64,000 bases of DNA, taken from Streptomyces sp. M92 (lineage in GTDB: Bacteria > Actinomycetota > Actinomycetes > Streptomycetales > Streptomycetaceae). The first letter of the stretch is position 1; each line of letters begins with the position of its first letter. This document shows, piece by piece, positions 63,237-64,000 of this stretch. The stretch lies in the NCBI RefSeq assembly GCF_028473745.1, contig NZ_CP101137.1, positions 124,001 to 188,000 of the forward strand. The letters run 5' to 3'. The notes beneath the pieces are model-generated. The model searched no databases. It saw nothing but the letters and a program-made list of their open reading frames with translations, and had not been told where the DNA came from. The translations under genes were made by a program, and so were the position numbers.

Positions 63237-63347
63237 GCGGGCTCCACTGGTCGGGGGATGTGCAGGGCGACGATATCCGGCGGCCGGGGTCCCGCCGCGG
63301 GGTGGGTGGCGCGGAAGTGGCACGACCCCGGTGGCCTTCGGAGCGGG

Positions 63348-63379
63348 GCGCGTAAACGCTTGCGCGAGCGTTTACGCGC
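63348..63379. promoter_or_regulatory. LacI-type operator upstream of the regulator gene
   Basis: GCGCGTAAACGCT (63348-63360) and AGCGTTTACGCGC (63367-63379) are a perfect 13-bp inverted repeat around TGCGCG. The AAACGCT...AGCGTTT centre is the usual LacI/GalR half-site pattern, so the downstream regulator probably binds here. Confidence 0.78.
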
Positions 63380-63469
63380 TCACTGGGCATGAGGTACGGT
63401 CCCGGCCAGTGGCCCACGGTGCGGTGTGGCCGGCCGATCTGCGGCCGTACACGGGAAGGGGAGCCGTCG

Positions 63470-64000
63470 ATGGCGACCATGGCCGATGTCGCCCGGAGCG
63501 CCGGGGTCTCCGTGGCGACCGTCTCGCACGTGCTCAACGACACCCGTCCGGTGCTGCCACGTACCCGGCAGGCGGTGCTGGACGCCATCGAGGAACTCGG
63601 CTACACCCCGAACACCCTCGCCCGCTCCCTGGTGACCTCCCGCACCCGTTCCATCGGCCTCGCGGTGTCGGCGATCAGCAACCCGTACTTCACGGAGATC
63701 CTCCAGGGCGTCGAGACCGCCGCTCTGGAACACGGGTACGGCCTGCTCATAGCCGATCCGCACGACGACCCCGACCACGAGCGCAAGGCCGTACGGCTGC
63801 TGCACGAGCGTCGGGTGGACGGCATGATCGTCGCGCCCTCCGCCGAACCGCGCGGCCTCGTCGCCTACCTCGGCCGCCATCGCGTGCCCACCGTGTTCCT
63901 CGACCGGGTCGTGGACCCCCCGGACGGCGACGGCGCTCCGCGCTTCGACCAGGTCTGCGCCGAGGGCGCCGAGCCGACGACCCGGCTGGTGACCCATCTC
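63470..64000 (+). CDS. LacI-family transcriptional regulator, N-terminal part (runs off the window)
   Basis: The visible 177 residues start MATMADVARSAGVSVATVSHVLN, a LacI helix-turn-helix, followed by the hinge helix (GYTPNTLARSLVTSRTRSIGL) and the first part of the sugar-binding core (AISNPYFTEILQGVETAALEHGYGLLIADPHDDP, RRVDGMIVAPSAEPRG). ATG at 63470 has AAGGGGAG upstream. The C-terminus lies beyond the right edge. The palindrome 90 bp upstream suggests autoregulation; the effector and target operon are outside the window. Confidence 0.93.
   Translation, partial: MATMADVARSAGVSVATVSHVLNDTRPVLPRTRQAVLDAIEELGYTPNTLARSLVTSRTRSIGLAVSAISNPYFTEILQGVETAALEHGYGLLIADPHDDPDHERKAVRLLHERRVDGMIVAPSAEPRGLVAYLGRHRVPTVFLDRVVDPPDGDGAPRFDQVCAEGAEPTTRLVTHL

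Overview
The window is high-GC DNA, with codon third positions almost all G or C, frequent GTG and TTG starts and many four-base ATGA start/stop overlaps. The gene content (whiA, rbpA, opcA, actinobacterial dapD, a sufR-B-D-ferredoxin-C-S-U-T operon, ctaA/ctaB flanking a transketolase-led pentose phosphate operon) points to the core of a Streptomyces chromosome. No plasmid, prophage or secondary-metabolite cluster is visible. Both ends cut through genes: a TerD-family gene at the left and a LacI-family regulator at the right.

Layout, left to right. 1-7.4 kb: TerD protein end, TetR regulator, membrane protein, a Ro60/TROVE protein preceded by three tandem Y-RNA-like noncoding RNAs, a Tat-exported PhoX-like (DUF839) protein and a conserved protein of unknown function. 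7.4-14 kb: secreted nuclease/phosphatase, ABM-domain protein, a coupled holin-family/DUF3618 pair, dapA, two small proteins, dapD. 14-21.7 kb: an SMR efflux gene with its TetR regulator, then the complete SUF iron-sulfur assembly operon, with an iron-box-like palindrome upstream. 21.7-28.4 kb: aminoglycoside acetyltransferase-like gene, ABC exporter, heme A synthase (ctaA), amidohydrolase, a small protein and protoheme farnesyltransferase (ctaB). 28.7-35.3 kb: tkt-tal-zwf-opcA-pgl, the oxidative and non-oxidative pentose phosphate operon. 35.4-42.2 kb: an alpha-glucoside ABC importer with a GH13 alpha-glucosidase and a further sugar-binding protein. 42.3-46.5 kb: a short inverted-repeat element, a PadR regulator and a MacB/FtsX-type ABC system. 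46.6-52.4 kb: pgi, rbpA, secG, tpiA, pgk, gap. 52.6-61.4 kb: a large secreted M14 carboxypeptidase, then whiA-yvcK-rapZ-uvrC. 61.4-64 kb: a cluster of four DnaA-box-like sites, a conserved HTH protein, a Rieske lipoprotein and the start of a LacI-family gene with its operator.

Functionally the middle of the window is a central-carbon island: pgi, zwf, opcA, pgl, tkt, tal, tpiA, pgk and gap connect glucose 6-phosphate to glycolysis and NADPH/pentose production. The heme A genes next to it supply cytochrome oxidase, the suf operon supplies Fe-S clusters, and yvcK/rapZ beside whiA are linked in other bacteria to carbon flux and envelope control.

The most unusual items are (1) the rsr (Ro60) gene with three consecutive Y RNAs, two of which carry tRNA-like modules in permuted order (T arm before D arm, acceptor closed by a short loop); (2) seven perfect 14-bp repeats between two sugar-permease genes, each a Shine-Dalgarno/ATG/stop unit that can be read as a chain of six MRSQR mini-cistrons; (3) a second start/stop relay, a 31-codon reading frame ending in a copy of the upstream ATPase C-terminus, between an ABC ATPase and its permease; (4) the four evenly spaced TGTGGAC sites beside uvrC; and (5) a 182-bp MITE-like element.
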